Shown here: positions 22,200-35,095 of the stretch, in pieces | How the letters are laid out: each line of letters starts with the position of its first letter | How positions within the stretch are numbered: position 1 is the first letter of the stretch | Source of the DNA: Bettongia penicillata ogilbyi | Taxonomy: Eukaryota > Chordata > Mammalia > Diprotodontia > Potoroidae | Length of the DNA: 64,000 nt | Reading direction: 5' to 3' | NCBI GenBank assembly: GCA_023548195.1 | Contig: JAJHZJ010000808.1 | Location: 3,515,182 to 3,579,181 of the forward strand | Made by a program: the position numbers and the translations under genes | Notes under the pieces: model-generated | What the model saw: the letters and a program-made list of their open reading frames with translations, nothing else | What the model was told of the DNA's origin: nothing | Database searches by the model: none

Positions 22200-25100
22200 A
22201 CTTTCTCCTATGCTTATTCATCCATTTTTTCCTTGTCTCCTCTTTAAGAGCAGTATTGCTTTGACAACTCCCCTTAATATGCCCTCCCTTTGATTCTCTA
22301 CTCTGTTTCCCTGTTTTTGTATTCTCTTTCCCTCACACTTTTCTATTGGGTAAGATGAATTTATATACCCAGTAGTATTTATGTAGATTCTTTCCTCCTT
22401 GAGTTTAGATTAGAGTGAGGTTCAAGTGTTGCCTGTTCTCCCCTTTCCGTTACCCCTTCTACTGCATAAACTCTTCCTAGAGTACCCCAATTTTGTGAGA
22501 TAATTTTTTCCATTCTTCTCCATTCTCCCACTACATTTTTCCTCCTCAAATTGTATAATTTGGATACTTGAAGATTTATTTAGTTTACCGCCAGGCCCAA
22601 ACTGGACTTACGTTTGGAAGATGAGAAACATTTTTCACCAGATGAAATGTGAGTTCACAAGAAACAAGCTAAAGCAGTAAAAGTAATTCATAAAGGTAGG
22701 TTATGAATGTTTCTTAGTTCCACAGGATTGAATCTTAATAACTTGTTTTGTCAGCCAAGGAAGGAACCCTAGAGACCATCTACTTAAAGTAATACTGTGT
22801 TTATTGTAAGGAAACTCCGCCTTGGAATGGGGAAGTCACACTGTCAGATAATGGAAGGGGATATCATCTATTCCGAGATTCTCAGTTCAAGACTCTTTCC
22901 ATTACACAAATAAATGTTCGAATGATGGATAAAAAAAGAAGGAATTATTGCTGATTTCCTAAGGAGTATGATATGAATGGAATGTCTTAAAAAGTTTGGT
23001 CCATTAGACTGCTTTCATGGGATCCTTTCCTACAGCCAGAAATATATTGATGAATCCACTTTGCAGTGCTTGGGACTATGTCTTCCACATGATGCCTACC
23101 TAAATTCTCCTTCCACCAGAAAGAGCACTTGCTCCAGAGAACAAGTTACTCACCTCAATTTAGAATGTTCTCTTCCTCTATCTAATGAGACTCTCTTGGC
23201 TTACCTCATTTTAAATGACTTGTGCTTTGGATATTACCTACATAAGTCATCTGGCAGCTTTAATTTTCTTTTAAGGTCATCCAAACATAATAAAATCACA
23301 TACAGTCTCCCTTATTAGATTTCCTCTAAGATTCTTGGGTGATAGAGTTCTGAACAAAATTATTTCCCCATATAAGAATGTAAGTACCTTATGATTTCTT
23401 ATTCATGCTTATGTTTTCATGTGTCTCTTTAGTCTTATGTTTGAATATAAGATTTCCTATTTATCTCATCCTTTCATGAAGAATGTTTGGAAGTCATCTA
23501 TTTCATTGGATGTCCTTTTTTTCATCTTTTGTTAGGATTACACTCAGTTTTGATGGGTAGGTTATTTTTGGTTGTAATCTTAGATCCTTTGCTTTCTGGA
23601 ATATTATTCTAAGTGGTCTGTTTCTTTATAGTGGTAGCTGCTAAATCTTGTGTAATCCTGACTGGCTCAATGGTATTTCAGTTCTTTCTTTCTGGCTGCT
23701 TATATTTTTTTTTAATAAATATTTATATGTTCTATTTCCTCCTTTAACTTTTGTATTCTGGATTTTAGCTTTTCCTGGTATGTTCATTTTGGAGTTTAAG
23801 GAGGTGATTGGTAAATTCTTTTAATTTCTACTTTGTCCTATGGTTCTATGAAATCTGAGCACCATAGCTGCCACTCTGCTCCTGTTCTCAGAGCCACACA
23901 GGTGTGTTTCTGCAATTTGTTTTGTGCTTGGTAGGCTCAGTAGATTTCATTTTTATTTCTAGCATTTGTTCAGGGGTATGTGGGATCTCTTTTTGCCCCA
24001 TTACTCTGAATTCCCTTTCTGTCCTTAGCCCCTGGTATGCTTCCTACCATAAACTATCAATGCCACAAAAATTGCACTTCTGGTCTGTGTCTTTCTAAGC
24101 TGTCTTGGATTGGAAAAATTACTCACTATGACATTTTCTTGGTTTTCCCAATCAGCACTCAGTTTGGTGCATTTTCTAGGTTATTATGGAGATGATGTGC
24201 TGGGAGAGCTAGGCAAAAATATTTCATTTACCTCTCCCAACCTGCCTCTGCCTCCCAAATGTCATTATTTTTTACTGGCTGATCAGTGGCTAACTGTGTA
24301 CAAACATATATTGGACAGGGGCTCAAGAGCTAGGTCGGTGAGTAGGCAATGTGTACTTCTTCTCAAGAATGTTACCTCTGTGAGACTGATTTTAACTGTG
24401 TGATGATGGTCTGTCTCTGGGATTTTAGACTAGCTAATTTGAGAGAGCACTGTGATGAGCTAGTAAAGGATGTCTCACATACTTAGGGACATAGTAACAG
24501 GCCATACTCAATTTAATTCACTAAGGATGAGGGCAGGCTAGGAGGTTGAGAGATACAGGTACTAAACATTTCTTTCCAATTTTTTAATCAAATCTTGGAC
24601 ATCATATATAACTTCCTCATCATCCAGGAAACATTCAAAATGTATCCAGAACTGATGACAATATTCCGGATTGTTAAACTCCCACTCACTTTTTTTTTTT
24701 TTACATCAGTCATTTGACATATATCCTTCTCCTCATTGCATCCTTCCTTGGAATAAAGAAAAAAAAACAAATTAAAGTTGTTGTCAAGCCATGCCTTTTC
24801 CACTACGAGTTTGTATAATTCATTATCAGGATTGAATGTCATTAGTTTTGGCCAGTGGTTTAATTAGAATCTTTCTGAATTTTAGTTTTGTTTTGCAGTG
24901 GGTTAGTTATTTCTACCAATTGCTTAAATATTTTCTGTCTTCCTTATCTGTTATTTTTGCCTTCATAATTACAAGTAGTTTTCCAGTTACATAATATTCT
25001 GATCTATCTTTTTTTCTGTGGTTCTGACCTACAATAACATAATTGTTTTTCATTGAATCTATTGATTTACTTTTTTCCTCATATATTTCCAGTTTATTTT

Positions 25101-25400
25101 CCTTGTCCTGGAATTTCTTAGTCATATTCCATTTTTCTTTATTAGATGATATTTTGGTTTTCACCTTGGTATTCTTGAGTGCTAAAGAAATCCTAGTTTC
25201 GTTTATGAGTGTTTTGTTCTATGGATATTTTGTCATTCTTCTAAATTCATACTATTCTTCCATTGTGTTTGAGTGCATTTGTTTACTGTTGTGTTTTCTT
25301 TTAAACTGTTTGGGAAATTTCTTGTACCTTTGCTTCTTTTAGCTTCCTGCTCTCTTCCATCTTTGTGAAGTCATGCATCTGTAAATCAGATAACCTGTGT
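22200..25400 (-). mobile_element. L1/HAL1-like relics, antisense, interrupted
   Basis: 22200-22575 is the pyrimidine-rich inter-ORF spacer read antisense. After an interruption at about 22590-23340, which contains a MIR-like SINE at 22750-22910 and unassigned DNA, 23340-23900 shows the ORF1 C-terminal region antisense, and 23870-24330 a 5' UTR-like part. 24440-25400 has minus-strand frames rich in Lys and Glu (24588-24842, 24913-25164) that look like an ORF1 coiled coil. Everything is broken by stops and indels. Borders between copies are uncertain. Confidence 0.5.
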
Positions 25401-25504
25401 TATCTAGTACTTGGTTTATAAGTGTCTAAAAATGTTGAATGACACAGGGCCAAAGATGGACCACTGTGGACCTGAGTAGAGAAACCCTCCTTCCTCCAAA
25501 GGAC

Positions 25505-25655
25505 AACTAGGTAGCACAATGGGAGAGTCCTGGACTTGGAGACAGGAAGACCTCAATTCAAATTCAGCCTCAGTAGTTAAGCCTACTTAACTAGCTAGCC
25601 ATGTGGACCTGGGCAAATCATTCAACCTTGGTTTGCCAGTCCTCAACTATAAAAT
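25505..25655 (+). repeat. Marsupial tRNA-derived SINE
   Basis: 'ctaggtagcacaatgggaga' is the diverged tRNA-like head, followed by 'ggagacaggaagacctcaat', a B-box-like 'ttcaaattc' and 'cctgggcaaatcattcaacc'. It is in sense orientation, directly upstream of L2 sequence. Confidence 0.75.
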
Positions 25656-26465
25656 CTTACACGCTGCTGGATTAATCTTCCTAAAACTTTGTTCATACTA
25701 CTTTCCTGCTCATAAATAGATTAGAGCATCAGTGAAAGCAACCAAATTAAAACCCTTAAAGGCCTTTTCGATAAACTTATTTCAATCTATTTTAGGATGT
25801 TAAAGGTTTTATAGTGGGGACTGAGTGCTGGATTAGAAATAAGACCTTGTTTCTAATAGTAGCTTAGCTATTTGCTAATTAGTGTGTTCTGGTTCTGTTT
25901 CTTCAACTTTATGAAATAAGGAATCTGAATGAAATAGCACTTTATAATCTGCTTCAGTATAAATCCTTTGCTTGATTTATGAGCTAGCAGGAGGACCCTA
26001 GAGGAACCCCAGCCAGGACTGCTCCTGTACATTTGATGATAGGATCTCAGAGAACATCCCTTGTGTTCTAATTGCCTCCACCCTACAAAATCCTCAGCCT
26101 AGCTTTCCATGATTCCCATATGATCTTCAAGATTTGTCACACTTAATCCTTGGTCTTCAATCTGCCCCCACACCTACCATCTTCCATTATTTGTATCTTT
26201 GCACAAGTGGTACTCCATTTCTGGAACATTCTTAGACTTCTCACTCATGATCCCCAAATTCCTTCAAAGCACAGCTCTAATGCTACCTCCTACCTGAGAC
26301 CTTTTCCTACCTGGTGGGGTTTCTTCTTGAAGAAGTCATTTGCATAATTTGAAGTCATTTTGCATAATTTTATTTTAATTATGTACATGTATCCCCTAAT
26401 AAGCTGATGGAGGGCAGGTATTGTCTTTGTATTTCCAGTACAGTGTCTTGAATAAATTAGGTTCT
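25655..26465 (+). mobile_element. L2 LINE 3' end, sense
   Basis: It contains the L2 3' order: 'tggattaatcttcctaaaac', 'tttctggaacattcttagac', 'cttcaaagcacagctctaatg', 'tgatggagggcaggtattgtc', ending 'gaataaattaggttcttaatg'. A second degraded SINE is embedded at about 25795-25950. The small open frames (26150-26347) are chance. Confidence 0.7.
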
Positions 26466-27298
26466 TAATGCTTCCATCTTTTTTTAAATTTATGTATTTA
26501 AGTTTTCAACATTCATTTCCACAAAATTTTGAGTTCCAAATTTTCTCCCCATTTCTCCCCTCCCCCCACCCCCAAACGCCAAGCATCCTGATTACCCCTT
26601 CCACCAATCTATCCTCCCTTCCAATATTCCTCCCTTTCCTTATCCCCATCTTCTCTTTTGTCCTGTAGGGCAAGATAAATTTCTATACCCCATTACCTGT
26701 ATTTCTTATTTCCCAGTTGAATGTAAGAACAATACTCAACAGTTGTTCCTAAAACTTTTGAGTTCTAACTTCTCTTCCTTCCTCTCTCCTACCCATCCCC
26801 ATTGGGAAAGGCAAGCAATTCAATATAGGCTATATATGTGTACTTTTGCAAATGACTTCCATAATAGTCATATTGTGTAAGACTAACTATAGTTCTCTCC
26901 ATCCTATCCTGCCCATTTCTTCTATTCTCTTTTGACCTTGTCCCTCCCCAAGAGTGTTGACTTCTATTGCTCCCTCCATCCATTGCCCTCCTTTCCATCA
27001 TCCCTCCCCCCATGCTCATTCCCTTCTCCCCCACTTTCCTGTATTGTAAGATAGGTTTTCATACCAAAATGAGTATGCATTTTATTCTTTCCTTGAGCCA
27101 AATGTGATGAGTAAGCTTCACATTTTCCCTCTCACCTTCCCCCTTTTCCCCTCTATTGAAAAGGCTTTTTCTTGCCTCTTTTATGAGAGATAATTTGTCC
27201 CATTCCATTTCTCTCTCTCTCCTCCCAATATATTTCTCTTTCACCCCTTAATTTTATTTTTTTAGGTATGATCCCTTCCTATTCAACTCTGTGTTCTA

Positions 27299-27331
<33 letters not shown>

Positions 27332-27595
27332 AATCCCACCAACTACCCAGATACTGAAAAAGTTTCAAGAGTTACAAATACTGTCTTTCCATGTAGGAAA
27401 GTAAACAATTCAACTTTAAAAAGTCCCTTATGATTTCTTTCCTGTTTACCTTTTCATGCTTCTTCTCATTCTTGTGTTTGAAAGTCAGATTTTCTTTCCA
27501 GCTCTGGTCTTTTAATCAAGAATGCTTAAAAGTCCTCTATTTCATTGAAAGACCATTTTTCCCACTGAAGTATTATATTTTTGCTGGGTAATGCT
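26466..27595 (-). mobile_element. HAL1-like element (ORF1-only L1 relative), antisense
   Basis: It starts with a T run (poly-A of a minus-strand element) and 'gttttcaacattcatttcc', then a long pyrimidine-rich spacer, then at 27400-27590 the C-terminal end of ORF1. The 3' end is joined directly to the spacer that follows ORF1, with no ORF2, which is the layout described for HAL1. The spacer aligns with 54740-55310 on the opposite strand. A (TG)n run at 27306-27330 lies inside it. Confidence 0.65.
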
Positions 27596-30500
27596 TCCAT
27601 CTTTTGCATGTCAGTCTGTTCCTGCCTCCTCCTTTGCTGCAGGATCATAATGGTTTTTTGTCTCTATACTTTTACTCTCCTTCCTTCAGGGTTGCCTTCA
27701 TTTCTTGGGCACATACTACAGTAGGCTTTCCTCTCATTTTCTATCATGTTCTAAGATGAATGGTTACTTGTTCCCCAAGACTTTCACCACATTAATTCCT
27801 TGTTAGTGAAGGCCAAGTTCAGAAATAAACATTCATTGTTGGTTTGTGCACTTTTTAATAAAGGAAGCCTTTAGAATAAATCAGTGAAAATTGCTTCCCT
27901 TTCTCCAAAAAACTTTTTGCTGGACTTTCCTACGCCACTTCCTTTATTTCCCTTGCTATTTCTACACTGGAAGCAACTCTTTCCATGGATGCCCAAAAGA
28001 TCGTATATGGTGCCCACGTGGGTGCCCTTCATTCACCCTTCCCCATGCTGGAGCCCACCTCCAAACTATGCTCTTTTTTTAGCCAGAGACTGCCTTCCTA
28101 CCCCAACACATTCATCCCCTCCTTCCCAGGGGTGGTAGGCCATTTTCCTTACTAGTCTCTGCCCTGCACTCAGATGCATCCTAAGGATGTCTGGGTCTTT
28201 CCATTTTCCCTGCAGTTGAACCCAATTTTCTATGAGCTTCTTGAGCTGAGACTGCCTTTTATTTTTACTGCTATTTTCAAATAAAATCTCACTGATCAGT
28301 GCTACTTGTAATCCTCTGTCCTCACAAAAACAAATATTTTGAATGAAGCATACTCTTCATTTCCCCATGACTGTGCCTCTCCTTTTTTGCTAATCTAAAT
28401 CCCATTCTCTCAATGACAGCATGTTGCAGAACTCACTTCTTTCCTGACCACTTCAGAACAACCTTCCTTGAAGTCTTCCAACAGTCTAAATGAATTTTCT
28501 AGGAGGTCCATATATTAATTAATCGAACTGAACAATCACCATGTGTTTGACAGGGACAAACAAGCTATACCCCTTGCTTTCAAAGGGCTTAGGATTTATC
28601 TAGTTTTACCTTCATACAGTTCAATGTTGAAAGTAACAATAAGTGTTAAGTGCACCATGACATCAGATGAAGGTTAAAATTATTATATATTGTAATTCAA
28701 ATTATAATTATTAACATCTTTAGGAATAGGAATCTTAATACTATGCTCTCCATTTGAACACCAAATTAAACATAATATACATGCGACAAATATGTACATT
28801 TATTTAGTTGCATTTTATAGAAGCAGACCTTTCACTAAGCTCCTTTGGGACAGGAGAATAAATGATCTCCTTAAAAATTTGTTGATTACAAACTGAATGA
28901 GGTAATCCTAGATGTCTTCCTCAATGCTGTGAGCTACTCTCCTTATCAGCTAGCTTTCTCTGGTCAAGTTGAACAGGGAGAAATCAGGCATGTGACTAGG
29001 TCTCTGTGTTTGACTGTCGTAAACTTGCACTAGAGTTTGGCTTCACAGACATTCACACATCCAGATCCTTATACTCCATTGTCCCTCAATGTATGTGTGG
29101 TCCTTTTGACTTCTGGAGGCATTTTGTGCTCTCTCCAACTGGCTGCTTCTAGAAAGAGAAAACAGCTTTTAATCCTAAAAAAATTCTTATTTTTATTCAG
29201 AATGACCTTTGAGGTTATGCTAATGAAAAATAACTATTATTAAGTAGAATTTCTTAGCTTAAACACTGGTGATTTTTTTTAAAAAGCAGCTAAAAACCTT
29301 AGATGAGATAGATCACAGGATTCCAATTTTTTTTATATTTGATCCTTACTCTGATTTTTTAGCAGTAGATTCCTGAGCAGTTTTTAAATGGCAAATTAAA
29401 CTCAATTTAGGTTGTTAACTGTGCTATTATTCCAATCTTCTCAAATCACCTTTACACAGGGTATGAAAAATCCATATTCCAAATGCTGGCTGGGCACTAA
29501 AGATGAACATAAACATAGATTGACATTGGTCTTAATTACCTTTTCTTGCAGGTGGTGAATCAGTGTTGACCTGCAATCCCAGTGTATCCATTCAGTTCTC
29601 AGTGGTTTGTGGTCAGAAAGTGACTGCTGGGGAAAAATGTAATTTACAGGTGTGGTGGTTCTGAAAGAAGTATTGTGAATGATGAACACTGAGGAGTTGT
29701 GACTGACAAAACTCATATTCTCAGATCTCACTACCTTCTAATTATTCTTACAAATTTCTTTCTATCAATGGGGAAAGTACAGGAATGCTGACAGGTGTAA
29801 TGTATTATATACTATGTAACACACACACACACACCAGTGGCTCTCATCTGTAAAGTGGCTCTCATCTCTAAATTTGTAAAGCACTTTCCTTATGACAGTG
29901 TATCCACAAAGAGAGGTTATTTACTGAACTAGTAAAATGAAGGCTCCACATTCTTTCCACAAGTATAACATTTTTGAGGTTCTAAGATTCTGTACCAGAA
30001 TTTACTATTTTCTAATCATCCTCAGGTTTCTCTTAGATTACAGAGGTGACTCAAGGACCCAAGGATATTGTTTGATAGTGGCATTTAATTATTGATTACT
30101 ATTATAGGTTTCAAATAATATTTAACCAAATAGACTGAAACATTTTCTTACCTCTTACTATTTGTAAGAGATACAGGAACATGTACGGGTCAACACTACT
30201 ACAACATAATGCTGCATTTCTTGGTTTTATTTGAAACAATCCATGTTTTAGTGTTTCATGGTAGATATTACACTCTGCATTTACACAAATTACAATGTTC
30301 TGCTTCATTCTTAAAAAGAAAATTCTAAAAATCCAGCCCATGTGCAGCACAAGAATATGTAAAACTACTATACACGCTTTGTATCAAAGAGTATAAAATT
30401 CTGGTTGTATTATTAGACAAATTACAAGAATCCTCTAACTAGACACAAAGGGTTAACATTAGCTCTTAACTGCAAATCTGGATTTCTTCATTTTGCTTCA

Positions 30501-31814
30501 CTTTGAGATGTGAATAAGTTTAAAAGGAATTAATTTTTTATTGTTTAAAAAGAAACCAAATTTTTATTCAAATAGGTATTTCCCCATTCAAAAGAGCTTC
30601 ATCTTTTTTTCAACCTCTTATTTTCCTATTTCTTGTTTACTTCCCTTTGTGCTAACCATTTGGATGTCATAATTAAATCAGGTGCACAATCCTGCCAGTT
30701 CTTTTTAGTCAATCAGTGCTCTGCTCGCCTTTGCCCACTTGCAAGAATTCAAATTGCTTTAAATCAATGCAGCAATTTCCCCTCCCCCCCCCCCATATTT
30801 GACATGGTTCCCTCTAGCAGTTGCTTTTTGGTTTTCAGTACTGAGGGCTGAGTTCCAGGGAAAGAGGAAGAGTTCCAGGGAAAACAGGTTCTCGTCCTTT
30901 CCTTAATGGCTTGAAGGTGCTGAAATTGACTTATCTAATACTAAGAGAACCTGAAAAACTCCCTGACAAGAATATGCCCATTTTTCATGGGTTGCCTAAC
31001 GTCACTGTCATATACTTCTGCATAGTTTTTTTTTTTTTAAACTCTTTCCTGCTGCCCCACAGGGTCTAGGGACCAAGTCTGAACTTCATGTCTGATTTGT
31101 ATTACAAGGCAATAAAAGAGAAGGCAGTAAAAGCGGTAGGCCAGTGTTACATTCTCCCACAATCATATTATTAAGTATTCCTCCATCTTACAAACAACTG
31201 AATTATTTACCTATATCTTCCATATAAATTAATATACAGCCAACTCTGGATTATCCTGGGGGGTACTGGTGGTAGATACTTGTCTAATGTAAAACTTGTT
31301 TCAAATTTTTGTTACCATGATTGAGCAAAGCAGGTGGTAATTCTTTGTTGAAACAATTCATTATTACTTTAATTACTGCCTGTAACTAAGTATAGGCACA
31401 TGGTGCAAATACACTGAAAAAGTCCCAGTTCAGTTGAGGCTCGTGCTAAGTGATTGTTAGTACGATGCCCAGCACATCGTAGGTGCTTAATAAATGTTTA
31501 CTGACTGCTAAGGAAATGAACCTCTAATAATAAACTGGAGAGTTTTGTGCAGGGGAAGTTCTACATGAAGTTCCTTGGATCTTGAGAGGATGCTTTTTTT
31601 TTTCATTTGATGAATTTCCAGGTCATCAGACACATCACTGTGTCAAATCAAAGAAGTACTTCTTGAACTGACCACTCTTACCCTCCATTACCATGGATAA
31701 CAGAGTTGACTGTAATTATGCCATTCAATTCTGAATTCATTTAGCCTCTGCACATAAGAAAACTCCATTTAAGACGAGAAAACATACTGATAGATTAAAA
31801 AGCAAAGACTATCA
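27596..31814. other. Intergenic 3' flank of PDS5A, no gene seen
   Basis: Mostly unique-looking AT-rich DNA. 27880-28330 is pyrimidine-rich with an 84-codon chance frame. Simple repeats include CA at 29820-29834, followed by an 18-bp tandem duplication at 29836-29871, and a C run at 30782-30793. An L2 3' end in sense is seen at about 31400-31510 ('gtaggtgcttaataaatg'). No exon, retrocopy or RNA gene is recognised. Confidence 0.6.
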
Positions 31815-33904
31815 TATGACACCTAGAAGCATTTATTTTATGCAACCAATTTAAATATGATCATGTGTACACAAAGTGTACACTTTTACCCTTGCTGAAC
31901 AATGCCAGGAAACATAATATTGGTGCAACAGTCTTCTAAAATGAAAAAAAAAAGTTCATACTGGGAAACAAAATGCAAAACAGACATTCTTTCATTTATC
32001 TCAATGCTTAAAATTGAGTGCAATTCTAAACATTTCCAACTTTCCTCATGAAGCTGCCAAAGTCCATCTATTTTAAAAAATTGACTTTTTTACATCAATA
32101 ATAAAAATCTGGTGATGTACACTACAAAACCAAATCCTGAACTGCCTTTACTCCTTTAAAATTTCCAATATTCCAACATAATAGCCACTGGAGTAAAAAC
32201 CTTTTTAAAGTGATATGCTTTATAAAACAATATGTACATTTATTGCAAATTATATTAAACTAAAGTGAGGGGAAATTAAAAAATGAAATGTTTACTTGCA
32301 AATCAATAATTTTAATTATTTTCTCACTCTGATAAAAATCAGAAAGCAACATTTATAAAATTGCCACCACATGACTTTTCATAGCAGGGAAATGAAATCT
32401 GTACATCTTATTTTTGCAGAAAAGTAGGCAGGCGGAAAGAATTATACATAAAAGTCTTCAAAAGGAAAAGCCAAGAAGTACTTGTTCTGATCTCTTTTTC
32501 TCCTTAAAATTAATTCAGTAGGCTTCTATATTTTCTTGTGTAACATGGGCATTCCTGGCTCTAGAATTATGAATTTTCTGTGTCAGTGTAAGGACATCCT
32601 GTGACTTTCTTTAAAAAAAATGCAGCATGGAAAAGAACGGTGTGATGCACTTTAAACTCCAGATATGCAGGAACTGGAACCAAGTGTTAAGCAATTTGCT
32701 TAATTATTGACTTTTCATAAAAAAAGTCTCAGGGGAAAATAAAGTACAGTTGCTTTTAGCCTCTCAAGAGTTTCTGCTTTACATTTCCATTCAAGGACTG
32801 GTGTCATATGAAAGGGAAGTAATAATTTTTCAGTTTTCAAGGCAGAAAATGAGTGTTTTGAAGTAATCTCAGTTTCTGTACAGGTACATTTTGAATTCTA
32901 GTTTTTGCAGAAGCTTGAGCCTGTCTTTATTTGGCTGTCATTTCCTCCCTTTTCGAGTGAGGCTTCTTTTTACCTTAGAGAGAGGAAAAAAGTTACTATT
33001 AGAATAGGCATACAAGGAAGGAGGAGACAGTTTGCAACAACATTAGGCTGTGACAATGTGAATCAATATGGGATTCCACAGAAAAGCAAATATACCTTCT
33101 TCTGGAGACTAATATATGGTGTACACATACATGCTTTATTCTTTCTGAAACAAAGGTGAATGCTGTTGGACTTAAAAAAATTCAAATTCATTTCAAATAC
33201 AACTGAATTCAACTACTAAATGCATAGCTTCTTGTCATCCTTTCTCAATGGACAGATCTAATAATACAACTACCAATCCAGAGGTAGCTATGATATATTT
33301 TGATGCTAAAAATGGAATCCTCATATTCAAAAAGATACTTTTCATTTTGAGCTTATAATATTTTATTGTCATACCTTTTTTAAACTGGAAAAAAAACCCC
33401 ATCAGTTGAATAAGTTTTATTTTTTAGCAGCTTTGGAACAACATTTGTATATTCCAACCATGCTATTCATTTTAAAAAGTTGTAATTTTCATTCAAGTTA
33501 ATATTAGTATGGGAGAAAAGTGATAGTACAGTGTATCAAACAGGATGGTTATACTTTTAAACAGCAAATAAAAATCTGACCTCTTCAGCCTAAAATGCAA
33601 GCTAACAAAATTTCATGATATTATTAAAACACAAGGAAAATTGTACTAATTATTTATGGGTGATTATCATGGTTAAATATCATTATTCCTATACTATAAC
33701 AAAATAAATAATTGTATCATATATGACAGTCCTATAGAAGCTGCCTGCTGCACCTTAATGAAGCCTCCCTTTGCTAGTTCTGTGTCCTCAGTATCTTCCT
33801 GGCTGCTTTCACAGACTTTTAAATGATCCAGGTCCCTGGGAGAATTTCCTGGACTTGATTCTATGTCCCAAAGTGAATCTCCATCGCTTTCCAGTACTTG
33901 GCTT
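31815..33904 (-). other. PDS5A: Probable PDS5A terminal exon / 3' UTR
   Basis: A 2.1-kb AT-rich, transposon-poor block is bounded on the right by the minus-strand acceptor ctttcag (ending at 33905) and on the left by a minus-strand AATAAA at 31837-31832. Its texture resembles a conserved 3' UTR. A further AATAAA occurs at about 32244-32239. If the donor at the end of the last known coding exon (41482/41481) is spliced to 33904, the reading frame continues for 69 codons to TAG at 33696-33694. Which 3' end is used in vivo cannot be decided from the sequence. Confidence 0.5.
33694..33904 (-). CDS. PDS5A: Possible alternative PDS5A C-terminal extension
   Basis: The frame entered from donor CAAAG|gtaaaa at 41482 continues here as R (split codon), then SQVLESDGDSLWDIESSPG and further to ...IQLFILL, stop TAG at 33696-33694: 69 residues after the split Arg. 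The first 45 or so residues are acidic and Ser-rich and look like a real disordered tail. The last 20 are hydrophobic and less convincing. The acceptor tctttcag follows a second possible acceptor (gattctttcag at about 33942) that would give only a few residues. The human protein I know ends at Arg, so this would be an isoform or lineage difference, not the canonical end. Confidence 0.35.
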
Positions 33905-34153
33905 CTGAAAGATTTTACATTATTGTGACATAAACTCCTTACTGAAAGAATCAGAATAACATTTGATTAATGATTACTTAAAACATCTGCAAACACACTC
34001 TTAGAATTCTAATATAAAAACTATCATACATGCTATTTGGGAAAAAAAACCCCACAAATCTGAATAGTTCAAATGATTTACGCTATGGGAAACAATGTGA
34101 AAAAGTCCTCCTGCATGGGGTAGGTGGCCTCCATGCCACAGGACCTGGCTTCA

Positions 34154-34289
34154 CATCCTCATTCTGTTACTCTTACTATGTATTTGACATCCTCATTCTG
34201 TAACTGTTACTATGTATCTGATATCCTCACTCTGTTACTGTTACTACGTATCTGACATCCTCATTCTGTTACTGTTACTATGTATTTGA
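34154..34289. repeat. Four tandem copies of a 34-bp unit
   Basis: Units at 34154-34187, 34188-34221, 34222-34255 and 34256-34289, each exactly 34 bases and differing at only 1-4 positions. Each starts (c/t)atcctca and ends tgtat(t/c)tga. The array sits inside a tRNA-type SINE (34100-34350) whose 3' part (gggcaggtcattttacctct) follows unit 4. It is a local minisatellite expansion of SINE sequence. Confidence 0.95.
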
Positions 34290-34952
34290 CTTTGGGCAGG
34301 TCATTTTACCTCTCAGGCCTTACATTCTTCATCTGTAAAATGGAGGGATGGAGGAGGGGGACTGAAATAGATACTGCTAAAATTCTTTACAACCTGAGAT
34401 CCAAGGTACTACTTTCAGTAATAAAATAACCCAAAAGATTTGGAGGAAATCCTTTTTTTGTTAAGATCCTTTGATCCTTTCTTGGACTCAGGGATTCCAT
34501 TTATTCCTGCACAGTTTGAGGGCATCAACACCTCCTTTTGGGGGGCTCAAAGCTTACACGGTAAGGTTACACAGGCTTGCGAAGCATTATTATAATAGAT
34601 TATAATAATAAAGTTATGACATAGAACATCTTGATTTTCACAGAACCATGTGAGTCTGGTATTATTTTAACCCACCTTTTATAAAACTAGAAACTGAGGC
34701 TGAATTCCATATTCATGAACAGAGGGTCAGAATTTTAAGATCCTGACAGCTTTCCCAAACTAACCACTTATAAAACATAATGATCCAAAATTTGGAAAGT
34801 GTCTAGATTGTTTTACAGAAATAAAATTATGGAGACTGAAAAGTCTTAACACTTAAGATAATATAACTGATTTCTACTGACTGCATTGTTTTGGGGGAAG
34901 AGCTTTTGCCCCCAAATTAAAGAAAAATTACACCAAAGAATATACTGAACCA

Positions 34953-35095
34953 AGGATGGAGAACCTGAGGCCTGGAGGCCACATGTGCCCCTGTAGGTCC
35001 TCAAGTATAGCCCATTTAACTGAATCCAAACTACATAGAACAATTTGTTCAACATGTTGACTGAATTCTGGATTCAGTCAAAGGGCCGCACTCAT
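34953..35095. repeat. Palindromic non-autonomous repeat
   Basis: Inverted arms are seen at about 35008-35028 (agcccatttaactgaatcca) and 35069-35090 (tggattcagtcaaagggccg), with a spacer containing 'gaacaatttgttcaacatg'. A related copy is at about 57150-57240 ('gggtttgttctgt', 'gattcagtcaaagggctgcg'). The form suggests a miniature DNA transposon; the superfamily is not known. Confidence 0.65.
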
